A DNA stretch of 64,000 nucleotides from Hexactinellida sp. DTS-2022 (GCA_028753945.1 JAPNXP010000010.1:4715042-4779041); one strand, 5' to 3'; shown: positions 35,558-46,990, numbered from the stretch's first letter. Notes: generated by a model not told the origin, from the sequence alone. Numbers and translations are program-made.

Positions 35558-36716
35558 ACATATACACTCAGAAGTCATTTTAAACGCTAATTTCTTTATA
35601 AGGAGCCATAATTCAAACTTGAGGCTGAAGTTTCTTAATTATTTTGTCAATTTCAGCCTAAATTTCAGTCAATTTCAGTTTTGAAGGGGCCCCTTGGATC
35701 CGCCTCTGCTTATGTGTTGCATAAATAAACCGTCTAAGTGTGATTACTAGTATAAATTAAGGCGGAACGAATTTGCTATGGAATACACAGGCCCATGGCC
35801 ATAGAATTGATTTACACTCTAAATTTAATCCGGAACTAATTTGATTTATGAACAATTTATGACCGGAATCAATTTGCAGCCGGAATATACAAGATAAACC
35901 TTTGTTTTTTGCAGGTTAATTATCTACGTATATGATAAATTAGATAACTAAATTAAAAGTTTGCTAACTAATAATATTAAAAGTCCTAAACCATATATGT
36001 ATTATAATAATAGAAACCATAATTATAAACAACTGAAGCCATAAATGGTAAATCGACACATCTCCCGATTGACAACATCTCCCATAACACATATACTGAA
36101 GACTTTGTCAACTGGGAATTGATTAATAATTATTGCGTGTAGTAGTAAAGTTGAAAAAATAAAGATATTTTTGCGAATATATCTAAATGCTAACGATTAA
36201 GTGATCGATCGCGAAGCTGATGAGTACAAAAGGGTCGTTACGTTTTATTCATTCCACCCTAGAGAGAAAAATCTAAAATTACAGCTGTGCAGACAGCATA
36301 TTCTGGTGGAGGCACTATTAGTCATTGAACCACCAAATATAATGCCTCCAAATGAATATTCAGTCGGAACAGCTGTAATTTTAGATTTTTTCAGGGGCTA
36401 ACACCTTAAACTAACTAGCGAAAATCCTTTTTCTTTGCCAGCCGACTGATCGCCTTTACAACTTACATAGGGTTTATATTTAGCTAAGAGTTCGCTTATT
36501 ATGAACTTTCTCTATTATGAACACAATTTTGGGTCCCTTGAATATTCATAATAAAAACTGACTGTACTTGTCTACCTATATTACCCGTTGAAAGTTAATC
36601 TATATCTCAATTGTAAATGCGGTTTCTATTCCCCCATCACTTAATACAATCCCGACAAACAAACACACAAACACACAACAATCGAGTTTAATAATCTAGA
36701 TTTAATATTAGCAGAC
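35558..36716. other. Intergenic: diverged palindrome copy and dispersed modules
   Basis: 35990-36095 is the inverse of the 15.2 kb segment. 36271-36386 is the most diverged copy of the array palindrome (arms AATCTAAAATTACAGC / GCTGTAATTTTAGATT), changed in a matched way in both arms. 36490-36575 resembles the TTCATAATAAG MITE of 42.3 kb. 36590-36705 is a (CAAA/CA)n module, with AATGCGGTTTCTATTCCCCC, that recurs at 51.53-51.66 kb. It ends 12 bases before the ankyrin gene's ATG. Confidence 0.6.
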
Positions 36717-38408
36717 ATGTCTCTTTCACTGCAGAAGTATCAAGATATCCATCGCATATTCAAGTACAGTCAGAGGAAGATTACGCCTCTTGACGTAGAA
36801 CAGTATATTAGTGTTACAGATGATGAAGGTATGCAGTGCATTCACTGGGCAATGTTATTTCAGGATGAGGATGTCATTAAATTCTTGATCCTCGCAGGCG
36901 CTAGTATTAATGTTCAAACAAATAATGGACTTACTCCACTATTCTTATCTCTGTTAGTAGAGTCAAATAATCTGACAGAGTTTAAAATGTTTGAAGTTCA
37001 CAAGTTCTTCTCTTACCTATTGGGTTCTCCATTCATTTGCAAGTACAGAGACAAACATTATCTCAGATATGAGGTGAAGTGTTTAATCCCTATTAATATT
37101 AACTCTAGAAAACAGCCAGACCTTAGTTTGAGGGAAAAGTATGGTTTCAATTCAGTTTCAGTAACTAATCTATTCAAGGCATATTCAAAGTCTCGTGTAC
37201 TGATTAACTCCACAGGTGTTAAACCTGCACTTGTTATGGATTATCACCTCACATCGGTAAACTTCCAATCATTCTCTTGGAAGAAACATTTCACTAATTC
37301 AGTCTACAAAGTGCTGTCTATTCAGGTGAAACAGGGAATTATCCCGAGACACGCTAGCTTTATAAGTCTTGCAGAGCCTCGCAATATTAACGAAGCTTCC
37401 AGTATTATTCAATCTAACAACGCATTAATGTATGTATGGGACATTACAATCGGATTCCCCAACCCTATACTGACTCTGATTGTGCTTCTCGACTCAGAGA
37501 AGTTCTCACTAACTAGAGAGGACTATAAATATAAAGCGATAATAGAGAGTCTCGCGTCTCTAACAAATAAAGATGATTTTGATTGGGTATCTATCAAGAA
37601 GCATTTATTATTAACCAAATATATTCAATGGAATTTTATATGTTACATTGACAGATTTGGTGATAAGAGTGTACTAAGCAAACTCCTCAATTATGTACAG
37701 TACTTATTAGCTTTTATGGATGTTAAACTCCATACAGTTAAGTACGGTATTATGAAGGAGGTGCTTGACTCCCTACTCTATTGGTCTATAACCTTACTTG
37801 TATCGGTCTGGTACAAATCTCAATCTAGCTCTCTTGATGAGTCTGTACATTTTAATGATTTAATAAAACAACTACAGGAATTGTCTCTCAAGTACAAATT
37901 GAGTTTATATCACTTCCTCCTCTCTAACAATAAGAAGTTACTAACTAGCAATGACCCAATTAAGTTTTTGATTGAAAATGGTTTCAACTGTAACGTGCGT
38001 ACAGAAGAATCCAATGGATTATCTGTATTGAATTTTGCTTACAATAAACAAGACACAGAAGCATGTTTGTTGTTACTAAAGCACGGAGCATATCCTCTTT
38101 CCGTGGACAGATTCAATACGAGCTTTGTAGATCAAGTTGTAAAGTGTCCCACTCCTCTCCCTTTCACAAGCGTTAGAATGAACAAAATCAGAGATTCAAA
38201 GGCATTGATCCGAGGAATCTCAAAAGACCCTAATTTGAAAGAGACATGGGTTAAGTTCTCACTACTACCATACACTCTATTAACTCTAACCGCTCAGAGT
38301 ATTGTGAGATATAATATTCCCTACGGGCGTCTGGCTAATAAGATGGTAGCGTTCATTGAGCTGCATGATCCGACTAAGTTAGAGTGTCATAACTCACCAG
38401 TTATTTGA
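36717..38408 (+). CDS. Ankyrin-repeat protein, possible SOCS-box tail
   Basis: An intact 563-residue frame from an ATG at 36717. Residues about 35-85 form ankyrin repeats (DEGMQCIHWAMLFQDEDVIK, then LAGASINVQTNNGLTPLFLS). Another pair lies near 435-485 (IKFLIENGFNCNV, GLSVLNFAYNKQDTEACLLL, LKHGAYPLSVD). The region between is not recognised. The last 50 residues (PYTLLTLTAQSIVRYNIPYG, then VAFIELHDPTKLE) resemble the spacing of a SOCS box (BC-box leucines, then I-x-L-x-x-P-x-x-L), as in ASB-type cullin-E3 adaptors. That is inference; the usual BC-box cysteine is absent. The frame is intronless and moderately AT-rich. No signal peptide or membrane segment. The exact family is unknown. Confidence 0.7.
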   Translation: MSLSLQKYQDIHRIFKYSQRKITPLDVEQYISVTDDEGMQCIHWAMLFQDEDVIKFLILAGASINVQTNNGLTPLFLSLLVESNNLTEFKMFEVHKFFSYLLGSPFICKYRDKHYLRYEVKCLIPININSRKQPDLSLREKYGFNSVSVTNLFKAYSKSRVLINSTGVKPALVMDYHLTSVNFQSFSWKKHFTNSVYKVLSIQVKQGIIPRHASFISLAEPRNINEASSIIQSNNALMYVWDITIGFPNPILTLIVLLDSEKFSLTREDYKYKAIIESLASLTNKDDFDWVSIKKHLLLTKYIQWNFICYIDRFGDKSVLSKLLNYVQYLLAFMDVKLHTVKYGIMKEVLDSLLYWSITLLVSVWYKSQSSSLDESVHFNDLIKQLQELSLKYKLSLYHFLLSNNKKLLTSNDPIKFLIENGFNCNVRTEESNGLSVLNFAYNKQDTEACLLLLKHGAYPLSVDRFNTSFVDQVVKCPTPLPFTSVRMNKIRDSKALIRGISKDPNLKETWVKFSLLPYTLLTLTAQSIVRYNIPYGRLANKMVAFIELHDPTKLECHNSPVI

Positions 38409-38470
38409 ACTGTTGTTATGTGGTTGTTTTTAGTTATTTCATGCTTTTATATATCTTTATTGGTTTAGTA

Positions 38471-38637
38471 CAGTTGAAACCGGTTTTCTAACCATTTCTC
38501 TTCAGATAAAAATAGTAAGAAAAAACCGATAGTTAGAAAAAACCGATGAAAAATACTAGTAAAGTTGGAATTTCTTACAAAAGATTGCATCCCTAATAGT
38601 TAGAATAACCCGAGTTAGAATAAACCGGTTTCGACTG
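38471..38637. mobile_element. pogo-type MITE, TA TSD
   Basis: 167 bp, TIRs CAGTTGAAACCGGTTT / AAACCGGTTTCGACTG, flanked by TA. The interior repeats AGAAAAAACCGAT words. It lies 60 bp past the ankyrin gene's stop. Confidence 0.8.
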
Positions 38638-38927
38638 TACTCTAAATATACAGTCACTCCAGTTTTAACGTAATGTATGAAACCTTGCGGAGGTTCAATT
38701 ACATGAAAGCTTAGGGCAGTGGTTCTGAAACTTTTTACAGTTTGAGATTAACTATTAACTAATCCACCATAAATTGTGGATTATTTGACTTTGTGTAGAT
38801 TGGAATGCAAGAGGTTTTGTTATGGGAAGGTTTTGAGACCTGGACTCGGTTGCTTCTGGGTTTATATATTTCCTTTCTGTGGTTTGAGCCATGTAGCTTT
38901 AGCTATTTAGCTAATACAGTGAACTCT

Positions 38928-39190
38928 CGTTATAACGAAATGCTTGGGACCTATAAACTACATCCCTTCGTTTTATCCGGTTATTCATTATAAGCGGATT
39001 ATAATTACAGTCAACTCCCGTTATAACGAAGTGCTGGCGGGACCGTAGTTTCATTTTTTATAACCGGATTAAAATCAATAGCTTAGAGGCTATATGGGAT
39101 TTAAATGACTTCGTTATAAAAGGAAATTTCGTTATATCCATTTCGTTGTAACCGAAGTTTTAATACAGTCGAAATCGGGTTTTTTTGCCC
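38928..39190. mobile_element. Two adjacent pogo-type MITE pieces (CGTTATAACGAA family)
   Basis: CAGTGAACTCTCGTTATAAC at about 38928 and CAGTCAACTCCCGTTATAAC at about 39012, each preceded by TA. The second runs to TTCGTTGTAACCGAAG and TACAG near 39175. Related fragments are at 48940-49110 and 59132-59320. Confidence 0.65.
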
Positions 39191-39435
39191 CCCAAATGCA
39201 TGGAAAAAGAGGGGGAAAAACCCGTATTTAACATTATACAGTGCTATGAGGTTATGGAGAAGCAAGGAGGCAAAAACCACTACTCCGAACCATGGATTAC
39301 TTAAAGGCCATTGATAAATAGGTGACTTATTTTTATCTCAATAGCTAATAATGACAGACCTGAGAAATGCTTTATAAGTAAGAATCCATAATTTAAAATT
39401 AAAATTGGGATAAAGTAGTTGGCCGATCAAATTAG

Positions 39436-39510
39436 GTGCGAATTGTCGTGGTGCGAATTGTCGTTGGTGCGAATTGTCGGGTGCGAATTGTCGTGGTGCG
39501 AATTGTCGGA
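39436..39510. repeat. Five tandem GTGCGAATTGTCG units
   Basis: Five copies of a 13 bp core with 1-3 base spacers, immediately left of the segment duplicated at 55.36 kb. Confidence 0.85.
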
Positions 39511-39513
39511 CTT

Positions 39514-39657
39514 CCGAAAGTGCCATATACAGCAACATTACTAATTATTACCAATATCTTAAAAGTATAATTTAGAATAAACTAATTTTGATAAATGAAT
39601 TATAATCTGAGCAAGTATCTAGAAAATTATAGCAATGAACATAATGGGAAAGACCTT
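39514..39657 (+). repeat. Left flank of the duplicated decarboxylase segment (copy 1)
   Basis: Homologous to 55356-55507 (shared CCGAAAGTGCCATATACA, AATAAACTAATTTTGATAAA, GGGAAAGACCTT) with about one change in ten. The shared sequence breaks at GACCTT, where a foldback begins. Confidence 0.8.
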
Positions 39658-40907
39658 TCCCCTGTGGGGATCCACATGGGAATCCCCATGGGGATCCCCA
39701 TAGGAATCCTGTGGGAATTCCCATGGGATATTCAAATATGGTTTCATTAGGCCATCCTTAATTAATATAGGCTTTACTATTGATACGAATCTGCTTTTAG
39801 TCCAGCGTCATAGCCATAAATTTCACAAGATTGTTCATTTTTTTGATAAAAGCACCAAAATTTGTACACATGTACTTTGATGTAGTGCGAACATTTTTGG
39901 ATATTGAGGCAATTGAAAGAATGTCTATATCGGCCATGACAGCTCGCCAAAGTAACCACGTCCGATAGTGTTCGCCGGACGTGTTTCCCATAAAAACTTG
40001 TTCAAATTAGGTTATATCGTCTTTCTATTGTTGAATTCGGTTTGGAAGTAAAATTTCCGAAAATTTGATACATCACATGACCATATTTGGAAGAATTTAT
40101 TCCATAGCAACGCTGGAATGTATCAGGAATGTGTCAAAAATTCCTTTCCTCAATTGTGTCCTTACCCAATCGAGTGACCCCTCTTTCGACTCCGCTCAAC
40201 TACCCGAGTATACTTATGCACCTACCGACCCTGTAAAACGTGATTTGATAAAATTATTCGATATTTATGGTAAATCACGATGAATATCGAATAATTTTAT
40301 CAAATCACGTTTTACAGGGTCGGTATGTGCATAAGTATACTCGGGTAGTTGAGCGGAGTCGAAAGAGAGGTCACTCGATTGGGTAAGGACACAATTGGAG
40401 AAAGGAATTTTTGACACATTCCTGATAGATTCCAGCGTTGCTATGGAAAAAATTCTCCCAAATATGGACATGTGATATATGAAATTTTCGGAAATTTCAC
40501 TTCGAAACCGAATTCAACAATAGAAAGACGATATAACCTAATTTGAACAAGTTTTTATGAAAAACACGTCCGGCGAACACTATCGGACGTGGTTACTTTG
40601 GCGAGCTGTCATGGCCGATATAGACATTCTTTCAATTGCCTCAATATCCAAAAATGTTCGCACTACATCAAAGTACATGTGTACAAATTTTGGTGCTTTT
40701 ATCAAAAAAATGAACAATTATATGGTTGTGCCGCGCCGCTGCACTATTTAGTAATTAAATTGTTTTTTATGTATACGTATGTATATTATACTCCCCTATG
40801 GGATTCCTTATGGGGATCCCCATGGGAATTCCCATGGGGATTCCCACAGGATTCCTATGGGAATGGGATGGGAATGGGAATGGAAATTCCATTCCCACGG
40901 CAACCGT
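39657..40907. mobile_element. Large foldback: 440 bp inverted arms within GGGATCCCCATGGG minisatellites
   Basis: The core 39830-40718 is a near-perfect palindrome centred at about 40274. The outer sides (39655-39730 and 40790-40890) are CCCATGGGGATTCCC-type short palindromic repeats. It occupies the place where the 55-57 kb copy has decarboxylase N-terminal and catalytic sequence, so insertion came with deletion, or the deletion came later. Short frames in the two arms are the same sequence read in opposite directions and are not genes. No clean target duplication. Confidence 0.8.
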
Positions 40908-41269
40908 GGTTCCTAGCCATCAGCTGGAGAATCAGACTCCTGCAGTTCGACTGGCAGTGGGAGTACGACGCTTGTCAGGAGAGGCTGAGAGAGGTGGTGA
41001 GAAGATTCGCAGAACTGGGAGTAGAGACGCTGGTTAACCCAGTCTCAATAACTGTGTGCTTCCCAGCACCTTCACAGGAGATAGTAAGCAGGTACGTGCT
41101 CGCTACACACTGTGACGACCACTTAGGAAACATAGCCCATGTGATAGTACTCCCGCATGTTACTGGAGAAGTCCTGGATGCCTTCTTCAAGGATCTGTCT
41201 CAGCAGCTGAATCTGATGAGTCTTACATTCCATAGCAACATTATGGCTGCTAGGGATCCTACCTGCTAG
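40908..41269 (+). pseudogene. C-terminal fragment of group II PLP decarboxylase (copy 1)
   Basis: Encodes FLAISWRIRLLQFDWQWEYD through a TGC-TAG end. It matches the C-terminus of the 56-57 kb copy but keeps the frame that copy 2 has lost (it has one more G near 41000). The catalytic domain, including the PLP lysine, is absent, replaced upstream by the foldback. An open frame runs from foldback sequence into this fragment, but without an ATG at its start. Non-functional as it stands. Confidence 0.85.
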
Positions 41270-41343
41270 ATATCCCGTAAATATTAGAATGCTATTTCTG
41301 CTCTCAACCCAATTAATTACAACTCAATTGAAATATATATTAC

Positions 41344-42610
41344 CGTGACCTACGTTATAATAAGGCCTTATCAGTGTTATCAAAATGTGGACTATGGATA
41401 CTGTCTAAGGCCATTGTAAAATAAAGGGCACTTCTTTATCTCAATTATTAGTAATGGTAGCCTGAATATGTTTTGTAACTATATGGGAACATCCGAATAT
41501 GATATATAGAACCTTTCAGAATTGAAATATGTCATCATTTGATGACTTAATCGTCAATTTTCGTTCGAATTATCATGTTTTTAAAGCCCTGTTTTAACAC
41601 AGTTAAACACATTATATATGTTCAACATTGGTACATGATGATACCCAGACCTAGTGAAATAAAATATATCAAAATTATGATGGAATGTTGACACATTCCT
41701 CGGTTGTCAGGCAAATGTATATTTCCTAAAATGAGCCATAACACCAAAACTATGATTGTCATGTAAACTAGACTACGTCTCATCTATCCGCAATAGGTGA
41801 CTTCCTATTCATCGATAGTACATTTTCTATGCCTTACTTTGATACTTTTTGAGTTTATGAGATAATTAACTCGTATTCCGTAAATGGTACTGAGCTCATA
41901 AACTCAAAAAGTATCAAAGTAAGGCATAGAAAATGTACTATCGATGAATAGGAAGTCACCTATTGCGGATAGATGAGACGTAGTCTAGTTTACATAACAA
42001 TCATAGTTTTGGTGTTATGGCTCATTTTAGGAAATATACATTTGCCTGACAACCGAGGAATGTGTCAACATTCCCATCATAATTTTGATATATTTTATTT
42101 ATCTAGGTCTGGGTATCATCATGTACCAATGTTGAACATATATAACGTGTTTAACTCTGTTAAAACAGGGCTTTAAAAACCTGATAATTCGAACGAAAAT
42201 TGACGATTACGTCATCAAATGATGACATATTTCAATTCTGAAAGGTTCTATATATCATATTCGGATGTTCCCATATACAGTCAGGTTCATTTATTATGAA
42301 CATTCAAGGGACCAAAAATTGTGTTCATAATAGAGAGACTTCATAATAAGCGAACTCAACTTAATACAAACCCTATGTAAATTATAAAATTGGGACCGTA
42401 GGGTTTGTTCATAATAAGAAATCTTCATATTAAGCAGATGAAATCTTGTTCATAATAAGCAGACCTGACTGTAGTTCCAAAACATATTCAGTTCTACCAT
42501 TACTAATAATTGAGATAAAGAAGTGCCCTCTATTTTACAATGGCCTTCGACAGTATCCATAGTCCACATTTTGATAACACTGATAAGGCCTTATTATAAC
42601 GTAGGTCACG
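41344..42610. mobile_element. Foldback element, TIR CGTGACCTAC, 7-bp TSD ATATTAC
   Basis: Arms of about 500 bp mirrored around 41850-41900 (loop near GATAATTAACTCGTATTCC). ATATTAC flanks at 41337-41343 and 42611-42617. The 57.44 kb copy of the duplicated segment shows the uninserted site. A TA-type MITE is nested in the right arm. Related copies: one arm plus loop at 47111-47694, and a diverged copy at 62484-63530. Confidence 0.88.
42278..42471. mobile_element. Tc1/pogo-type MITE, TA TSD (nested)
   Basis: TIRs CAGTCAGGTTCAT... / ...AGACCTGACTG with TA on both sides (42276-42277, 42472-42473). The undisturbed left arm of the host foldback shows the target with a single TA. Interior: TTCATAATAAGCG words. 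Confidence 0.88.
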
Positions 42611-42631
42611 ATATTACCTATTCAGTAACCA

Positions 42632-42811
42632 GGGCCCGTATTCACTAAGATTACTTAGAACTTAAGTACTAAGTATATACTAAAGTACTAGGTACGTACT
42701 TAGTTAAGTACACAGTGAAATCTTAGTGAATACGACTTAAGTACATACTTAGTACTTAAGTACTAAGTACTTACTTAATTACGTACTTAACTTCTTAGTG
42801 AATACGGGCCC
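42632..42811. mobile_element. MITE, TIR GGGCCCGTATTCACTAAG, TTAAGTAC interior
   Basis: 180 bp; the inside is almost all TACTTAAGTAC-type self-complementary words. Inserted beside GTAACCA in the duplicated segment; the 57.6 kb copy lacks it. Related pieces at 60430-61170. Target duplication unclear. Confidence 0.75.
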
Positions 42812-43039
42812 AAATCTCAACCTTAAATACGAATGCTAGAGAATGGTTTATAGGTTACAACAAGCCTATTTCATCAAAGGTTTCAATTAATAAGTAAATA
42901 CACATAGATGTCTGAAGTCTTATATTTAGATCTCATATCGAAAATAGTTTCGGTTTTACACAGGTTCGTCGATATATAAAATAGAGTGTAACAAAATTTG
43001 GACTCAAATAACCAAATTTTAAGCAATCAACAGAAAAAA

Positions 43040-43156
43040 ATCCAAAATTGCAGCCTGTGCCGACGCATTTCCCTTTGGAGGCAATACATTTGGTGGTTGG
43101 GTAACTAGTATTGCCTCCAAAGGGAAATACTTTCGGCACAGGCTGCAATTTTGGAT
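43040..43156. repeat. Solo copy of the array palindrome
   Basis: Arms share the family core, but the inner part is changed in both arms together (TCCCTTTGGAGGCAATAC versus GTATTGCCTCCAAAGGGA). 43160-43262 is array-like sequence (CTCAAGGTGT, AAGGAACG, TTGATAAATT). Confidence 0.85.
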
Positions 43157-43266
43157 TTTTTTGACATGTCATGAAAGCCTCAAGGTGTTTACACCCATTT
43201 ATCAAGTTTTTACGGGACAAGGAACGATTGATAAATTCCAAGCTTCTTTCTCTTCTTTCTATCTTA

Positions 43267-44312
43267 GCCCACCATACACGATGCAACATTGTTGCAATGA
43301 ACTGTTGCACGCAACAAAGTTGCATGCAACAAGGTAACATACACGGTGCAACAATGTTGCAAGCAAAATGTTGCATGCAACACAATTTTCGTGCAACATT
43401 GTTGCATGGAAATTACTCTATTACATGTGGTAAAATATCATTATATATCAGTACTATACGTATTATCCCAATGGATTTGTTATTTTCCAATTCATTATTG
43501 TGGATAAAACACACGTTGTCGTTTCCGCATTCCAAATTATTTACTTCGCCGGGGGAAATTGCATTTGACCTGTCAACGCAAATTGAGAATCTCATGGGTT
43601 AAGGATTGGATCAAAATCGAGAGACGCAAAGTGCATTTCATCTATTGATGAGAGAAATTTTTTAGTTGACACATCCAGTTATAGAAATTTCGTAAGGATG
43701 GATCGTCTGTCCAGTGTTAATTAATTATTTAATTAATTAATAATTACCATTTTTGGTATTCTTAGTTAGAACTGGATATCTATATATTCATCCAAACCTC
43801 ATTTATTCGGGCACTGTCGTCCGGAGGCTGCCCATAACTAGAATTTACCTGGATCTTAGAAATATAGTGGTTAGTACATGTGCAATCCCAAAGTGTATAA
43901 TCCATATTTTCTAGATTCATTCAAAATCAAAAAACGTCGTTAACGGGTCCTGGATAATTTAGATGTGTAGTATTTCAAGGAAAAGAATATGCAGCAATAC
44001 GATAGGTGTTTTTTAAAACCGTGCTCAAATTTCTAATATATACATTTGTGTTCGCATCATAGGTGGCTTGATTAAGGGTAGTGAGATTAAGTAGTAAATT
44101 AAATAGGTACACTAGAAAGAACATGTGAATTTTCAATTGTTTTGAGTAGGTGAAAAAATGCAAACGAAAATAATCTGAAAAATATGTATTGAATTTCCAT
44201 ATTTTCGTGCAACAATGTTGCAAGAAAATTGAACATGTCCAATTTCCATGCAACAATATTGCGTGCAACAGTCAACTTACGGTGCAACTTTGTTGCATCG
44301 TGTATGGTGGGC
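43267..44312. mobile_element. Harbinger-like MITE with GTTGCATGCAAC repeats, TIR GCCCACCATACACGATGC
   Basis: TIRs of about 25 bp; tandem self-complementary TGTTGCATGCAACA words occur at both ends (43281-43410, 44210-44300). Flanks are TTA and TTT, compatible with a degenerate 3-bp TWA duplication. 46.22-46.42 kb holds a smaller relative. The right end lies only about 11 bases from the splice donor of the exon at 44324-44460. Confidence 0.7.
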
Positions 44313-44323
44313 TTTAGTTGTAC

Positions 44324-44460
44324 CCGGCCCCTTGGAACCTCTCCATGCCAGCGTGCACCAGTTTAGTCCCCTCTCTCCGCCCCCTCGACACCAGACACAC
44401 GTACACCGCTCGCAGCTCGTCCTCCAGACCCCAGCGCTCCAGGGACTTATCCTCGAACTT
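44324..44460 (-). CDS. Orphan GC-rich exon of an unidentified gene
   Basis: On the minus strand, a TTTCTTCAG acceptor precedes 44460 and a GTACAAC donor follows 44324. In between, 137 GC-rich bases stay open in the frame KFEDKSLERWGLEDELRAVY, then VCLVSRGRREGTKLVHAGME, then RFQGAG. Composition differs sharply from the AT-rich flanks. I do not recognise the protein; the helical, charged pattern suits an internal exon. No neighbouring exon was found within a few kilobases, so it is either an exon of a long-intron gene or a captured fragment. The MITE on its donor side lies inside the presumed intron. Confidence 0.5.
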
Positions 44461-45476
44461 CTGAAGAAACTCTTATAATTTCCATTATAAATGCATTATA
44501 AACTCCCTTATCACTCTAATACATTTCGGGCACCAAACAAACCAACAGACGAATATTCATTCATACTTTAGATATTCCACCTCATTAATCCATTGTTTGG
44601 ATATTAGAAATCGAAATGAAATTTAATAACTGTTGAGTGAAATTGAATTTGAATATACCGTAGTAGAAAACTTCAATGTAACTAAAGTAATATAAATCGA
44701 TTTATATAGTAGCAGCTATTGATTCAAATTGAATTATTCATTTACAATAGAATACTTGATTGTTACTATGATATCAGAAATAGATTTTATACAATAATAT
44801 TAATTGATTTAATTAAATTATTCAAATAATTAGAATTCTTTATTGTAACTATGATATCAGCAATAAACTTGGATCGTAATAACACTGAATCTAATTGAAT
44901 TATTCATAAATAGTAGATATTTATCGAAACTTCGAAATAATTGAATATTGATGAGATTGCTATTTTAGAAAGTTAAGGGTGAAATGTGGTTTTTGAGCCT
45001 AATTATCAGGAAAGTGAGGACGAATTTAAAATTCATGAAGAGCTATCAGTTCCAAAATACTTTTCCTAAACTAATGATTCGAAAAAATTTTTGTTATTGC
45101 TTTTATTTTCTTATGGGACAAAAAAAGTTGAAAGTCCCGTTAAAATTTCCCAAGTCGAAATTGAAAAATCGGGCCCGAGATGTACATTAATCTAGGACTG
45201 AAACGAATATACCGAATATTCGTTCGAAATGATTTAACGAATATTCGCACGAAATGATTTAACGAATGTTCGTTCGTTTCCAAAGGAATATTCGTTTCGA
45301 AACGAATATTCGTTTGGACGAATATTAGCTTGAAACGGATATTAGTTGTCTACCTTTGGACAGCAACATTACTTTAGTTTAGCTTGGAGAGATCGTAAAT
45401 AAAATTTCTACCTAAACTAGCTAATTATTAGTTAATTTGTATATAATATAGGGCTGAAACTAATATTCGAAATGTG
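44461..45476. other. No gene; AT-rich, then CGAATATTCG repeats
   Basis: 44465-45190 is AT-rich with ATGATATCAG(A/C)AAT words repeated near 44768 and 44858. A frame of 68 codons at 44984-45190 has low-complexity Lys-rich content and is not convincing. 45195-45365 is built from ACGAATATTCGTT self-complementary words, probably a MITE end whose partner is near 46998-47040. Confidence 0.5.
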
Positions 45477-46990
45477 TTATGATCCTCAGGAGTACTTGGG
45501 GTTGAGGAGCCCTAGGTAGGTGCCAGTACGGGCTGACCATGACTACGGGTCTTGGTATTCACGAGCCGGTGTAGCAGCCCAGATAAACCCTCCATCAGTA
45601 TATACCCGGGTATAATCTGGCCTAGGACAGAATATACCCCCGGGTATATTCTGTCCTAGCCTAAAACATACCCGGGTATGAAGTGGGCTAGCCCAAAATA
45701 TACCCCTCTAGCCCAGATTATACCCCCTTGGGGGTATAATCTGGGCTAGGACAGAATATATCCCTCTCTTATTTGTTATGCCTAATTTTCGGAACGGGAC
45801 GGGACAGACCCGGAAAATCCAGATACACAATTTTTGGGACGGGACAGTAGTAGTAGGTTACTAAATATAGTATTTCGAATGACGATTGAACAAAAATCCC
45901 ACCACAAGTTTATACTATGTGGTTTTAATTTTTATAACTAAAATGCGTACTAATTCATTAAAAAAAATGGCAATAATTGTGAATAGATTATAAACTATTC
46001 TTTTTGCCGAATAATCCATTATTGATTGTTAAAACTACCAAGAGAACTCATATTTGATCAAATTCAACTTTTCAGCGGGTAAATCTCGCTAATAAACTAT
46101 CCATATCGCGAATACCCAAAATTTGCCAAAAGTTAATAGTTCATGAATAATTCGTTAGATTCGATAATTATTCAACTTAGAGATGGGACATATGTTTCTT
46201 TGTTTATATACGAAGAAAATTAGATTGTAGAACAAAGTTGCATCGTATATTTGGAATGTGCATTCAATTTGTTTTGCAATATTTCATGCAACTTGTTGCA
46301 TGCAAGTGTAGTAGTGTTCGACTTTCATGGAACATGTTGCACGAAAACGCAACATGTTTCATGCTGCATGCAACAATTGCAATCAACAAAGTTGCATCAT
46401 ATATAATGGGCTTTATGCATACATATATAAGTTATCACACCACACGCACCACATTTTCGCACATGACATAACGAGGCCAGGGAGTATATTCTGTCCTAGC
46501 CCAGATTATACCCAGGTATACTCTGTCCTAGCCCAGATTATACCCAGGTATATTCTGTCCTAGCCCAGATTATACCCCCATGGGGGTATAAACTGGGCTA
46601 GGGGGGTATATTTTGGGCTAGCCCACTTCATACCCGGGGGTATAATCTGTCCTAGGACAGAATAACCCCGGGAAAAATCTGGGCTAGGACAGATTATACC
46701 CGGGGTTATTCGAGGACGGGGGTATAATCTGGGCTGTTACACCGGCAGTACGACTGGTAACCATAGTCTAGAACTATGGATACATGGGAAGTACGGCACT
46801 TGCAGGAGCTACGGGCTGGAGCGAGAGGTGCGGCAGTACGCATGGTGGTCGAGGGTTACCCTCCTGTTGAGTCCCTGGAATGGGACGAAACCACACACAT
46901 AATTTCCCTATGAGTTGAGGTCGACTAGAGCGCTAGTCTTCATACTAGTAGGTGTCCTCATCGCATAATATAAGTACTCCTCATATGAGC
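45477..46990. repeat. ~300 bp interspersed repeat split by a CCGG-flanked MITE
   Basis: 45477-45565 and 46746-46990 together are the inverse of the uninterrupted copy at 49666-49965 (shared GTGGTTTCGTCCCATT, GGGTAACCCTCGACCACCAT, AGTACTCCT). The MITE at 45570-46741 has TIR TGTAGCAGCCCAGAT and CCGG on each side. It is packed with CCCGGGTATAATCTGGGCTA-type palindromic words at both ends (45598-45770, 46490-46740). Its middle (45775-46480) includes a GTTGCA-rich relative of the 43.3 kb MITE. Confidence 0.7.

Noticed and set aside
40589-41269. A 226-codon frame fusing foldback sequence to the decarboxylase C-terminus
   Set aside because: It has no ATG at its start, crosses a low-complexity CCATGGGGAT minisatellite and looks like a chance read-through.
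41973-42176. Hydrophobic frame (ITIIVLVLWLILG), also at 47348-47551
   Set aside because: Lies within the foldback arm and its inverted relative; the identity reflects the repeat, not a conserved membrane protein.
44984-45190. 68-codon Lys-rich frame
   Set aside because: AT-rich low-complexity sequence, no homologue recognised and no repeat of the frame elsewhere.
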